DNA of 64,000 nucleotides, from the NCBI RefSeq assembly GCF_040096185.1, contig NZ_JBBMFF010000241.1:1-64000 (forward strand), written 5' to 3'. A model generated the notes under the pieces. It worked only from the letters and a program-made list of their open reading frames with translations. It was not told the origin of the DNA and searched no databases. Below are positions 49,833-58,971 of this stretch, piece after piece (the first letter of the stretch is position 1; every line of letters begins with the position of its first letter). Made by a program: the position numbers and the translations under genes. The DNA is from JAZOXB01 sp040096185 (GTDB lineage: Bacteria; Bacillota; Clostridia; Oscillospirales; Oscillospiraceae).

Positions 49833-50378
49833 TTATTTCGTATTCTCGAACACGTCGTGATTCCGGACGAAGTATTCGATGCCGGAATAGAGCGTCGTGA
49901 CGGTGATAGCGGCCACGACAACCCAGTCGAGCACCTCGCTGAACACAAAGCGGCGGCCGAAGACGAGCATGAAGCTCAGGCCTGTCATGGTGACAGCAGT
50001 CTTGACCTTACCGGACCAACCGGCTGCAATGACGCGGCCCTTTCCGGCGGCGATGAGACGCAGACCTGTCACGGCAAATTCGCGCGCCAGAACGATCATC
50101 AGTGCCCAGGCAGGATAGATGCCCCATTCGCAGAACATGGCCATAGCGGCGATGACAAGCACCTTATCGGCCAGCGGGTCAAGGAATTTGCCGAGGTCCG
50201 TCACCTGATTGCAGCGGCGCGCGATCTGACCGTCCAGAATATCGGAAAGACTGGCCACGGCAAACACGACGCAGGAGACGATCTGCATCCAGCTCCAGAT
50301 CTCACTGAGGTACATACAGACCAGAAAAACCGGGATCATCACGACACGAAACAGCGTGATCTTCGTTGCAGTCGTCAT
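49833..50378 (-). CDS. pgsA: CDP-diacylglycerol-glycerol-3-phosphate 3-phosphatidyltransferase
   Basis: 181 residues, about four or five membrane helices. CDP-alcohol phosphotransferase motif SDILDGQIARRCNQVTDLG, then KFLDPLADK. Makes phosphatidylglycerol-phosphate at the membrane. Its start overlaps the rimO stop by one base; last gene of the recA-recX-rimO-pgsA operon. Confidence 0.94.
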   Translation of the reverse strand: MTTATKITLFRVVMIPVFLVCMYLSEIWSWMQIVSCVVFAVASLSDILDGQIARRCNQVTDLGKFLDPLADKVLVIAAMAMFCEWGIYPAWALMIVLAREFAVTGLRLIAAGKGRVIAAGWSGKVKTAVTMTGLSFMLVFGRRFVFSEVLDWVVVAAITVTTLYSGIEYFVRNHDVFENTK

Positions 50379-51712
50379 TATGCATTCTCCTCCATTTCAC
50401 CGACCAGGTCGCCGTCCTCGGCACCTGTGATGCGGACCATTACAAACTCACCGGGAACGACACTGCGCGCCGCAGAGAACAGCACGCGGCCGTCGATATC
50501 GGGCGAGTCGGCATAGGTCCGGCCGAAGCAGCGGCCGGTCTCCGGCTCTTCGCCCTCGCAAAGCACCTCCATGACCGTCCCGACGCGGGCTGCGTTGTAC
50601 GCATCCATGATGCGCGACTGCAGCTCGGCGATGATCTCGGCGCGGCGCTGCGCGACCTCCTCGTCCGCATGTTCCATTTTGGCGGCAGGCGTTCCGTCCT
50701 CGGGGGAGAACACGAACGCACCGACGCGCTCGAGCTTGTTCTCACGGAGCCAGGTACAGAGCTCTTCGAACTCGGCCTCGCCCTCGCCGGGCAGGCCCGT
50801 GATGAGGCTCGTGCGGATGACGGCGTCGGGCAGGCGGCTGCGCAGCTTCTGGAGCATCTCGTCCAGCTCGGCGCGGGTCCCGCGGCGGTTCATGCGGCGC
50901 AGGATCGCGTCGTTCACATGCTGGATAGGAATGTCCATGTAGTTGACGAGCTTCGGCTCGGACGCGAACGTGTCCAGCAGCTCGTCCGTGATCATATCGG
51001 GGTAGAGGTAGTGCACGCGGATCCAGTGGAAGCCCTCAATGCGGCACAGCTCGTGCAGCAGGAGGGGAAGGCGCGGCGCGCCGTACAGGTCCGTGCCGTA
51101 GCGGCTCGTGTCCTGCGCGACGACGATCAGCTCCTTGACGCCGGACTCCGCAAGGCCGCGGGCCTCCTGCAGGATGTCCTCCACGGCGCGGCTGCGGTAG
51201 CGCCCGCGCAGATGGGGGATGATGCAGAAGGCGCAGAAATTGTTGCAGCCCTCGGCGATCTTGATGTAGGCATAGTGCTGCGGCGTCGTGAGCACGCGCC
51301 CGGCCTCGTCTGCCGGGGCGTCGATGTCGCCGAACTCGCTGACGGTCTCGCCGCCGTTCAGCAGGCGGTCCGCCACGGAGACGATGTCGTCATAGCTGCC
51401 TGTGCCGAGCACGCCGTCGACCTCCGGCATCTCCTGCAGGATCTCGTCCTGATAGCGCTGCGACAGGCAGCCTGTCACGAGCAGTCGGCCGATGCGGCCC
51501 TCCTGCTTCAGCGCGCCCATGGCGAGAATGTTGTCGATGGCCTCGCTCTTGGCCGAGTCGATAAAGCCGCAGGTGTTGACGATCACGAGATCCGCGCCGT
51601 CCACATCCTCCTGCAGGGTGTAGCCTGCCTGCTGCAGGCGATAGAGCATCTGTTCTGCGTTGACCTGATTTTTGGCACAGCCAAGGGAGATCATTCCCAC
51701 TCGTTTGCCCAT
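50378..51712 (-). CDS. rimO: Ribosomal protein S12 methylthiotransferase RimO
   Basis: 444 residues from ATG 51712 (AGAGGT site); the frame stays open upstream inside recX but the homology begins at KRVGMISLGCAKNQVN. Domains: UPF0004 with cysteines in SLGCAKN, NTCGFIDSAK and GCLSQRY; radical SAM CNNFCAFCIIPHLRG; C-terminal TRAM. Adds methylthio to S12 Asp. Confidence 0.95.
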   Translation of the reverse strand: MGKRVGMISLGCAKNQVNAEQMLYRLQQAGYTLQEDVDGADLVIVNTCGFIDSAKSEAIDNILAMGALKQEGRIGRLLVTGCLSQRYQDEILQEMPEVDGVLGTGSYDDIVSVADRLLNGGETVSEFGDIDAPADEAGRVLTTPQHYAYIKIAEGCNNFCAFCIIPHLRGRYRSRAVEDILQEARGLAESGVKELIVVAQDTSRYGTDLYGAPRLPLLLHELCRIEGFHWIRVHYLYPDMITDELLDTFASEPKLVNYMDIPIQHVNDAILRRMNRRGTRAELDEMLQKLRSRLPDAVIRTSLITGLPGEGEAEFEELCTWLRENKLERVGAFVFSPEDGTPAAKMEHADEEVAQRRAEIIAELQSRIMDAYNAARVGTVMEVLCEGEEPETGRCFGRTYADSPDIDGRVLFSAARSVVPGEFVMVRITGAEDGDLVGEMEENA

Positions 51713-51731
51713 CGGGGTTGTACCTCTTTCC

Positions 51732-52352
51732 TTATTCCTCCGGAAAATCCGGGTCGTAACGTTCGAGCGCGCGGCGGATATCGCCCCACGCATGGCCGCG
51801 GCGCAGCAGCGCGTCTGCTGCGCGGCGGATCTCCGTGCGGTCGGGCTGCCTGCCGCGGAACCGCTTCTGTAAAAATGCGTCGATCGCGTCGTCCTGCTCC
51901 GGGAGCTCGGCAAGAGCCTCGTCCCACAGCTCGCGCGGGATGTGCTTGGCGTAGAGCATCTGCCGGATGCGTGCCGCGCCGTAGCCCTTTGCCGTGCCGC
52001 TGCGGACGATCTGCCGGGCTGCGGCCTCGTCATCGAGCAGGGAGAGCCCGTCGAGCCATTCGACGGCCTGCCTGGCGTTCTCGGGCGATTCGCCCTTCTG
52101 GCGCAGACGGTGCTCCAGCTCGGCGCGGGAGACCGTTGCGGCGGACAGAATGCGAACGGCGCGCTCCTTTGCGGACGCGGAGCCGGCAGCGGCCTCGAGC
52201 GAGGCGCGTGCGGCGTCCGGGATGTCCATGCCGGGGCGCAGGCTCAGGTCCGCGACCACGGCCGGGAGCACCAGCATGGCTTCGCCGCTGTCAAAGCGCA
52301 GACGCAGCTTGCCCTGCGGCGAGCGCGTCTGTTCAATGGCAAGCAGACGCAT
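51732..52352 (-). CDS. recX: Regulatory protein RecX
   Basis: 206 residues. Three-helix RecX repeats: ERAVRILSAATVSRAELEHR, then GLSLLDDEAAARQIVRSG and GAARIRQMLYAKHIPRELWD. Modulates RecA filaments. The start overlaps the recA stop by one base, as is common for recA-recX pairs. Confidence 0.9.
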   Translation of the reverse strand: MRLLAIEQTRSPQGKLRLRFDSGEAMLVLPAVVADLSLRPGMDIPDAARASLEAAAGSASAKERAVRILSAATVSRAELEHRLRQKGESPENARQAVEWLDGLSLLDDEAAARQIVRSGTAKGYGAARIRQMLYAKHIPRELWDEALAELPEQDDAIDAFLQKRFRGRQPDRTEIRRAADALLRRGHAWGDIRRALERYDPDFPEE

Positions 52353-53452
52353 TATTCGGCGTCAAAGTCGTCCGCCGAGACATCCACGGGCTTGGCTGGC
52401 GCAGTGGGCTGCTTGATGCGGCTGTTCTGGACCTCCATCAGGTGGGTACGGACGCGCGCCTCCAGCTCGGCGGCCAGCTCGGGATGATCGGCGATATACT
52501 GCTTGGCATTGTCGCGGCCCTGCCCGATGCGCTCGTCGCCGACGGAGAACCAGCTGCCGCTCTTATTGACAAGCTCCAGCGTGACGGCGATATCCAACAG
52601 CTCGCCGAAGCGGGAGATGCCCTCGCCGTACATGATATCGAACACGGCCTCACGGAAGGGGGGCGCGCACTTGTTCTTGATGACCTTTACGCGCGTGCGG
52701 TTGCCGACGATCTCAGTGCCGCTCTTGATGGCCTCGATCTTACGGACGTCCAGACGCACGGAGGAGTAGAACTTCAGGGCGTTGCCACCGGTCGTGGTCT
52801 CGGGGTTTCCGTACATGACGCCGATCTTCATACGCAGCTGGTTGATGAAGATGACGATGCAGTTTGTCTTGGAGACGGTGCCAGCCAGCTTGCGCAGAGC
52901 CTGCGACATCAGGCGGGCCTGCAGACCGACAAAGGCCTCACCCATCTCGCCCTCGATCTCGGCGCGGGGCGTCAGAGCAGCGACAGAGTCGACGACGACG
53001 ACGTCAATGGCGCCGGAGCGGACGAGGGCGTCCGTGATATCGAGAGCCTGTTCGCCGGTGTCCGGCTGGGAAACGAGCATGGAGTCGATGTCCACGCCGA
53101 TGGCGGCCGCATAAACGGGATCGAGCGCGTGCTCGGCATCCACAAAGGCGACTTCGCCGCCGCGCTTCTGTGCCTCCGCCAAAACGTGCAGGGCAAGTGT
53201 CGTCTTACCGGAGGATTCCGGACCGTAGATCTCGACGATACGGCCGCGGGGCAGGCCGCCGATGCCGAGGGCAGCGTCCAGTGCAAGGGAGCCGGTGGGG
53301 ATGGCGTCCACGTTCATCTCCGGACGGTCGCCCAGACGCATGACGGCGCCCTTGCCGTAGTTTTTCTCGATCTGGTGCAGCGCGGTTTCCAACGCTTTTT
53401 TCTTGTCGTCTGCGGGCGCGGGGGCCTCGTAGGCGGGCTTTTTCTGTGCCAT
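52352..53452 (-). CDS. recA: Recombinase RecA
   Basis: 366 residues. Walker A GPESSGKTTLALH, Walker B VVVDSVAALTPRAE, L2 and the INQLRMKIGVMYGNPETTTG segment. The C-terminus is acidic (DVSADDFDAE). Homologous recombination and SOS coprotease. It sits two bases from the prmC stop; no SOS box was looked for beyond the operon. Confidence 0.98.
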   Translation of the reverse strand: MAQKKPAYEAPAPADDKKKALETALHQIEKNYGKGAVMRLGDRPEMNVDAIPTGSLALDAALGIGGLPRGRIVEIYGPESSGKTTLALHVLAEAQKRGGEVAFVDAEHALDPVYAAAIGVDIDSMLVSQPDTGEQALDITDALVRSGAIDVVVVDSVAALTPRAEIEGEMGEAFVGLQARLMSQALRKLAGTVSKTNCIVIFINQLRMKIGVMYGNPETTTGGNALKFYSSVRLDVRKIEAIKSGTEIVGNRTRVKVIKNKCAPPFREAVFDIMYGEGISRFGELLDIAVTLELVNKSGSWFSVGDERIGQGRDNAKQYIADHPELAAELEARVRTHLMEVQNSRIKQPTAPAKPVDVSADDFDAE

Positions 53453-53454
53453 GG

Positions 53455-54324
53455 TCAGCCTTCCTCTCTCTTCCGGGCGAGAACGGCCCGGGTGATGTCT
53501 GCGGTGTCTTTTTTCAGCTCCGCGATCTCATAGCCTGCGCGGCGCAGCAGGTCGCACACGGCGGCGTCCTGGCCCATGCCGAATTCGAAGCAAAGCCAGC
53601 CGCCGGGGTTGAGCGCGGGGGTGAAGTTGCGCACGATGGCGCGGTAAAAATCCAGTCCGTCGTCGCCGCCCCAGAGCGCCAGATGCGGCTCATAGTCGCG
53701 GACGGACGGATCGAGCGTCTCCATTTCCGCCGTTGTGACATAGGGCGGATTCGAGACGATCAGGTCAAAGGTGCCGAGAAACGGGGCCGTGGGCTGCCGG
53801 ACGTCGATCGTCAGGCACTTCACACGGCCGGACAGGCGCTGGCTGCCGACGTTCTGCCGGGCCACGCGCAGCGCGGCAGGGGAGACGTCTCCGAGCGTCA
53901 CGCGCGCGTCCTTCACGCGGCGGGCGATGGCAAGGCCGATGCAGCCGGAGCCGGTGCACAGATCCAGAATGCGCGGATTCTGCTCGAGAAACAGCGCCTT
54001 TTTGATGGCAAGCTCCGTTACGGCCATGGTGTCGTCGCGGGGAATGAGCACGTCGGGCGTGACGGTGAGCGTCATGCCGTAGAAGTCCCATTCACCGAGG
54101 ATGTATGGCATGGGCTCTCCTGCCACGCGGCGGCGCACAAAGGACTGCGCCAGCTCACAGATCTCCTCAGAGGCGTAGAGGTCGCGGTCCGAGATCAGCT
54201 GCTCTGCCGTTTTGCCGGAGGCCGCGCAGATGAGCTCCCGCGCGACGTTCGAGGCAAACTGGCCCTCTGTGGGCAGCAAGGCGCGGCGGGCGTCGAGATA
54301 GAGCTCGGCGTATTTCTTTACCAC
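53455..54324 (-). CDS. prmC: Peptide chain release factor N5-glutamine methyltransferase
   Basis: 289 residues, start GTG 54324 (VVKKYAELYLDARRAL), preceded by GGAGGGCGAGG; it overlaps the DUF1385 stop. N-terminal helical domain, then the SAM fold: ILDLCTGSGCIGLAIA, LIVSNPPYVT (catalytic NPPY). Methylates the GGQ glutamine of release factors. Confidence 0.93.
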   Translation of the reverse strand: MVKKYAELYLDARRALLPTEGQFASNVARELICAASGKTAEQLISDRDLYASEEICELAQSFVRRRVAGEPMPYILGEWDFYGMTLTVTPDVLIPRDDTMAVTELAIKKALFLEQNPRILDLCTGSGCIGLAIARRVKDARVTLGDVSPAALRVARQNVGSQRLSGRVKCLTIDVRQPTAPFLGTFDLIVSNPPYVTTAEMETLDPSVRDYEPHLALWGGDDGLDFYRAIVRNFTPALNPGGWLCFEFGMGQDAAVCDLLRRAGYEIAELKKDTADITRAVLARKREEG

Positions 54325-55325
54325 CGGTCCTCGCCCTCCTTTTCCGGCAGAACGAGCGTCAGCGCCTCGATGCCGACTTCCAGCATGGAGTCGTCCGGCT
54401 CGTTTGTCGTCAGGTACTGCAGCCACATGCCGGGAGCGGACAGCGCGCGCGTCAGCCAGTTGTCATGGCGGCCGACGAGACGGTTGAATTCATAGCTGAT
54501 GCCGACGACAATCGGCAGGAGCAGGAGCTTCAGCACCACGCGCACGAGGGCCTCGAGCCAGTGCGAGGTGATGCCCGCCGTGATCGGCCGCAGCAGCGGC
54601 GTGGCAAGGGAAAAGACCAGAATGGAGACGATCATCACGACGAACAGGAAGCTTGTGCCGCAGCGCGGATGCAGGCGGGTCATTTTGCGCGCGTTTTCGA
54701 CCGTCAGGGGGAGCTTAGCCTCGTAGCAGCGGATGGTCTTATGCTCCGCGCCGTGATAGGAGAAGACGCGGCGCATGTCCTTCATGCGGGACACGAGGAA
54801 CATGTAAGCAAGGAAGATCACGATGCGCAGCAGGCCCTCGAGCAGGTTGCGCACGATCTCATTCGTGGTGACAAAGCGGTTCAGGAACGAGCCGAGCAGC
54901 GACGGCAGCACGAAGAACAGCGCGATGGAGAACGCCAGCCCGAGCACGACGGAGAACGTGATGAGCGCGTTCTGCGCCTTCTCGGAGGACAGGCGCTTTT
55001 CCAGCCAAGCCTCAAAACGGCCGGGCTCCTTGCCTTTTTCGTCCTCGTCCTCCTCCGCAAAGAAATCCGCGGAATACATGAGGGCGGAGACGCCGGTCTT
55101 CATGGATGTGCAGAAATTGAAGATGCCGCGGATGAACGGCAGCTTCTTCGGCGACCACTTCTGCGAGAGCTTCCGCGGCTCGACCTTGCGCTGCAGGCCG
55201 TCCTTCGTGCGGACGACAACGGCGGATTTCTCCGGGCCGAGCATCATAATGCCCTCGATGAGGGCCTGCCCGCCGATCATGGTCTTGAATTGTTCCTGCG
55301 GCTGCTGTGTGTTCTTTTTTGCCAT
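54318..55325 (-). CDS. DUF1385 family membrane protein (YqhQ-like)
   Basis: 335 residues. Opening MIGGQALIEGIMMLGPEKSA and the FSYHGAEHKTIRCYEA, LHPRCGTSFLF motifs are diagnostic of DUF1385. About four or five membrane helices. Function unknown; often next to prmC and prfA in Firmicutes, as here. Confidence 0.93.
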   Translation of the reverse strand: MAKKNTQQPQEQFKTMIGGQALIEGIMMLGPEKSAVVVRTKDGLQRKVEPRKLSQKWSPKKLPFIRGIFNFCTSMKTGVSALMYSADFFAEEDEDEKGKEPGRFEAWLEKRLSSEKAQNALITFSVVLGLAFSIALFFVLPSLLGSFLNRFVTTNEIVRNLLEGLLRIVIFLAYMFLVSRMKDMRRVFSYHGAEHKTIRCYEAKLPLTVENARKMTRLHPRCGTSFLFVVMIVSILVFSLATPLLRPITAGITSHWLEALVRVVLKLLLLPIVVGISYEFNRLVGRHDNWLTRALSAPGMWLQYLTTNEPDDSMLEVGIEALTLVLPEKEGEDRW

Positions 55326-55336
55326 GTGTTTCCTTT

Positions 55337-56767
55337 CTATTGCTCTGCAATGGGGAGCCGGATGGTGACGACCGCGCCGCCGCCCTCGGCATTGGCGATG
55401 TCGAGCACGCCGTTGTGCATCGTAACGATCTCTTCGCAGACCGCAAGGCCGATGCCGCTGCCGCGCGCCTTGGAGGCGCCCTTGTAGAATTTCTTTTTCA
55501 CGAGCGGCAGCTCCTCTTCGGGAATGCCGGGGCCGAAGTCGCGGATGCGGATGACGACGGAGTCCTGCCCGTCTGCGTTTTCCCGGCAGATCTCGGCCGT
55601 GATCCTGCCGCCCTCGCCGCCGTGCTTGGCGGCATTGTCCAGAATATTCAGGAAGACCTGCTTCATCCGCGCCGGATCGCAGGGGATTTCGGGGATATCG
55701 TCGTCATTTTCCAGGTAGTCCAGCACAATTCCCTCCTGCCGCAGGCGGGAGCCGTACATGAACACGGTGTCCTCAAACTCCGTGCGCAGGTCGCACGGCA
55801 CGACGTTCAGGGTAAAGCGGCCGTCCTGAATGCGGGTGAACTCCAGCAGCTCCTCGACCATGTCCGTCAGGCGGGCGGCCTCGCGCTGGATGATGCTCAG
55901 GCCGCGGCGGGCCTCGGCGCTGTCAACGCCAGCTCCGGCGGACAGCAGCGTTTCGCTCCAGCCGCTGATGGCTGTGAGCGGGGTGCGCAGCTCATGCGAG
56001 ACGGACGAGACGAACTCGGACTGCATTTTCTCTGCGCGGCTGATCTTTTCAGACATTTCGTTGATGGTGTCCGTCAGCTCGCCGATCTCGTCGTCGGACT
56101 TCCGCGGGATCTGCACGCCATAGCTGCCAGCGGAGATGCGCTTGGCCGTGGCGGTCAGCTCCTGCACCGGGACAAGGATGGATTTGACAAAGTAGCGGCC
56201 GCTGACATAGACAACGAGCAGCACGATCAGGCCGACAAGCGCGGCGCACAGGCTGAAGAGCATGATCTGCCGGTCGGCGCGGCGCAGGCTCGTGACATAG
56301 CGCAGCACGCCGATGACCTCGCCGTTTGTATAGATGAGCGGGCTGGAGACTGCCATGATGCGCTCGCCGGTCGCGGGATTTGTTCCGGTGTAGGACGCGA
56401 TGGCCTTCGTCTCGATGGCCTCGCGGATGTCGGACGTCACACCGGCCATACCGGAGTACACGCCGTAGGACGAGGCGACGATGCGGTTGTTCGTGTTGAC
56501 GAACTGCAGCTCCATCTGGTCCTTCGAGTCAAAGCTCTGGGCGAATTTTGCGCAGGACTGGTAATATTCGTTGTAGCTCTGGCGGACGTAGTTGTCGAAA
56601 AAGCTCGTGCTCGTGCGCGCTTTGGCCTCCATCCCGGCCTCCATGCTGGAGTAGTAATAGTCTGCGACCATGATCGAAAGCGCGATCACGCAGAGAAGCA
56701 CGATGGCAAACAGAATGCTCAGCGTATTGCGCAGCCAGCGCTTCTGCAGGCCGCTGTTTCGTTTCAT
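55337..56767 (-). CDS. Sensor histidine kinase
   Basis: 476 residues from ATG 56767 (GGGAGG site). First helix LSILFAIVLLCVIALSIMVA, an extracytoplasmic sensor of ~150 residues, second helix LFSLCAALVGLIVLLVVYVS, HAMP, HisKA with SVSHELRTPLTAISG, and HATPase boxes (NAAKHGGEGG, DFGPGIPEEELP, GSGIGLAV). Partner of the response regulator upstream; PhoR/WalK-like domain order without PAS. Confidence 0.93.
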   Translation of the reverse strand: MKRNSGLQKRWLRNTLSILFAIVLLCVIALSIMVADYYYSSMEAGMEAKARTSTSFFDNYVRQSYNEYYQSCAKFAQSFDSKDQMELQFVNTNNRIVASSYGVYSGMAGVTSDIREAIETKAIASYTGTNPATGERIMAVSSPLIYTNGEVIGVLRYVTSLRRADRQIMLFSLCAALVGLIVLLVVYVSGRYFVKSILVPVQELTATAKRISAGSYGVQIPRKSDDEIGELTDTINEMSEKISRAEKMQSEFVSSVSHELRTPLTAISGWSETLLSAGAGVDSAEARRGLSIIQREAARLTDMVEELLEFTRIQDGRFTLNVVPCDLRTEFEDTVFMYGSRLRQEGIVLDYLENDDDIPEIPCDPARMKQVFLNILDNAAKHGGEGGRITAEICRENADGQDSVVIRIRDFGPGIPEEELPLVKKKFYKGASKARGSGIGLAVCEEIVTMHNGVLDIANAEGGGAVVTIRLPIAEQ

Positions 56768-56784
56768 GGCGGTTCCTCCCGGGC

Positions 56785-57471
56785 TTACAGGCCCCATTTA
56801 TACCCGTAGCCCCAGACCGTCGTGATGTAGGTCGGGTTTGCGGTGTTATCCTCGATCTTGATGCGCAGGCGGCGGATGTTCACATCCACGATCTTGAGCT
56901 CACCGTCATAATCGCGGCCCCAGACCGAGGTGAGAATGTCTTCCCGCGACAGGACGCGGCCGGGGTTCTGCATGAACAGCTGCAGAATGGCGAACTCCAC
57001 CTGCGTGAGCTTGATGCGGCGGCCGCTCTTTTCGAGTGTGCGGTTGCGCAGGTTGAGCGTGAACGGCTCGTGGACGATGACTTCGGGATCTGCCTCGGCC
57101 GCGCCGCCGATGCGGCGGTAGAGCGCGTCGATGCGCGCCGTCAGCTCGGCGGGGGAGAAGGGCTTGGTGACATAGTCGTCCGCGCCGGTCATAAGGCCCG
57201 TGACCTTGTCCATCTCCTGCGTGCGCGCCGTGAGCATGATGATGCCGATGGCCTTGTTCGTCGCACGGATGCTGCGGCAGACCTCGAAGCCGTCGATATC
57301 CGGCAGCATGATGTCCAGAATGGCCACGCCGGTGTCCGGGTTTTCCTTCAGGCGCTCAAGCGCCTCGCGGCCGGTCCCGGCCTCGATGGCCTCATAGCCC
57401 GCCCGCTTGAGATTGATGACGACGAAGCTGCGGATGCTGACCTCGTCCTCCAGAATCAGTACCTTTTTCAT
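56785..57471 (-). CDS. OmpR-family response regulator
   Basis: 228 residues from ATG 57471 (AAAGGAGAG). Receiver: ILEDEVSIRSF, phospho-Asp in AILDIMLPDIDG, Thr and Lys in MLTART and VTKPFSP. C-terminal winged helix RVLSREDILTSVWGRDYDGE, VDVNIRRLRIKIEDN. Cotranscribed with the kinase (17 bases apart). Confidence 0.95.
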   Translation of the reverse strand: MKKVLILEDEVSIRSFVVINLKRAGYEAIEAGTGREALERLKENPDTGVAILDIMLPDIDGFEVCRSIRATNKAIGIIMLTARTQEMDKVTGLMTGADDYVTKPFSPAELTARIDALYRRIGGAAEADPEVIVHEPFTLNLRNRTLEKSGRRIKLTQVEFAILQLFMQNPGRVLSREDILTSVWGRDYDGELKIVDVNIRRLRIKIEDNTANPTYITTVWGYGYKWGL

Positions 57472-57526
57472 GCTTCTCTCCTTTTCCTGCCTTCCGCCGA
57501 GCGGCGGAGACTGCAACGGGGATCGG

Positions 57527-58861
57527 TCAGGACGTTGTAACGTCGCCGGTCTTCCAGTCGTTCTGAATAAAATGGAATTGCGTGCGGATGGCATCGGCCG
57601 TGATGCCGAGCGCCACGGCGCGGCGTGCCAGACGGCAGACATAGACCGTCTCGCCCTTCTGCGTCAGGACCTGCCAGCCGTCTCCAAGTGCGCTGAGGTC
57701 CGATGCGGACAGGGCGGCAATCGTCAGAAGCTCCTCAGTGCTGCCGCCGGCTTCCCACAGAAAGCGGTAGCCGAGCGTGCTGCCTGCCACGGCGCTGCGT
57801 GTGAGCACGAGGTGCTCCTGCCACAACGTCGGGATCTGCAGATACCAGCCGCCCGTGTGGCAGTGGAATGTCAGCAGCTTCTCGTCCCGGGAACCGTCGA
57901 GGTGCAGATTATACCAGCTGACAAGGTACTGATCCTGCGAGCTGGCATCATAGTCGAGCGACGGCATGGGGCAGAGCATCGGCAGCTCGATCAGGCCGTC
58001 CTTGTCGATGTCGCCGCCGTAAATGTAGTAATCACGCAGGGTCTGCACGTCGGTGTTGGCGTCCTCCGAGCGGGAGAGGTTGGTGAACACCCCGTCGCGG
58101 AAGACGAAAATATCTGTGATCAGGCTGCCGTCGCTGTATTCCGAGGCGACGAAGACCGCTGCGACGTTCCGGCACATATAGCCCGTCAGAATGCGCTTGA
58201 CGGACGAGACAGCCACAGACATCGAGACCTCGCGCTCACGCTTGAGCTGACCGTCGGCCCAGCAGTACAGCTCGGCAATGCCGTTCTGCGAATCGCCGCC
58301 GCTGTGCAGCACAACGATCTCCTGCCGGCTGTCCGCGTCCAGATCGGGCGTGACGAACTCAGCGTATTCCGTGCTCATCAGCTCGGTCAGCGTGCCGCCG
58401 CGCAGGGAATAGACATTCATGAGCTGCGGGACCTGATCGCTGATCTGGCGGCCGACAACGAGCTCATAGCCCGGCTGGTCGTCGAACGCAACATAGGAGA
58501 CATGGTGGAACGCGCTGCCTGCGCCCTGCACGGATGCAGCCAGCGTGAAGGCCTCGTTCTGCCGGTCAAAGACATAGATGCCGAGCGGAAGCTCGCCGGT
58601 CGTTTTGCAGTAGACGACGGCTTCGTCCTCACCGTCGCCGTCGAGGTCGACCATCTGCACGACCTGCTGGTTATCGCCGGAGACCGGCGGGGCATAGACC
58701 GCACCGTCCGGCAGGGCCAATTCGATGGCGTTCTGCAGGTCATAGTATTCCTCTGACTGCTTCGGAACGGCGTAAAGTCCCTCTTCGGGCTCCAGAAAGC
58801 ACCCGCCGAGCAGCAGGCAGGCCAGCAGCAGGGGAAGGAAGCGGATGCATTTCTTCTTCAT
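57527..58861 (-). CDS. Lipoprotein with VCBS/integrin-like repeats, unknown function
   Basis: 444 residues from ATG 58861. The lipobox is LLLGGC in the first 25 residues. Calcium-loop-type repeats: DLDGDGEDEAVVYC, DLDADSRQEIVVLH, DIDKDGLIELPML. Likely a cell-surface beta-propeller. It precedes the two-component genes and may be part of the same stimulus system; that is context only. Confidence 0.75.
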   Translation of the reverse strand: MKKKCIRFLPLLLACLLLGGCFLEPEEGLYAVPKQSEEYYDLQNAIELALPDGAVYAPPVSGDNQQVVQMVDLDGDGEDEAVVYCKTTGELPLGIYVFDRQNEAFTLAASVQGAGSAFHHVSYVAFDDQPGYELVVGRQISDQVPQLMNVYSLRGGTLTELMSTEYAEFVTPDLDADSRQEIVVLHSGGDSQNGIAELYCWADGQLKREREVSMSVAVSSVKRILTGYMCRNVAAVFVASEYSDGSLITDIFVFRDGVFTNLSRSEDANTDVQTLRDYYIYGGDIDKDGLIELPMLCPMPSLDYDASSQDQYLVSWYNLHLDGSRDEKLLTFHCHTGGWYLQIPTLWQEHLVLTRSAVAGSTLGYRFLWEAGGSTEELLTIAALSASDLSALGDGWQVLTQKGETVYVCRLARRAVALGITADAIRTQFHFIQNDWKTGDVTTS

Positions 58862-58899
58862 CGGGTGCGTTCTCCTTTCGCCGATATTCTCCATCCAAT

Positions 58900-58928
58900 A
58901 TTATAACATAAATCGTAACCATTGTGTA
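58900..58928 (-). promoter_or_regulatory. Promoter of the lipoprotein / two-component genes
   Basis: Minus strand TACACA (58928-58923), 17-base spacer, TATAAT (58905-58900), with an extended -10 TGTTATAAT. Confidence 0.75.
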
Positions 58929-58971
58929 GTGGGTCTGTCATTTTTGTGGGCAAAATTTCGGCCGGGCCGGG

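Noticed and set aside
50366..53533. Plus-strand open frame of about 1055 codons opposite rimO-recX-recA
   Set aside because: Antisense to three well-supported genes with correct motifs and couplings.
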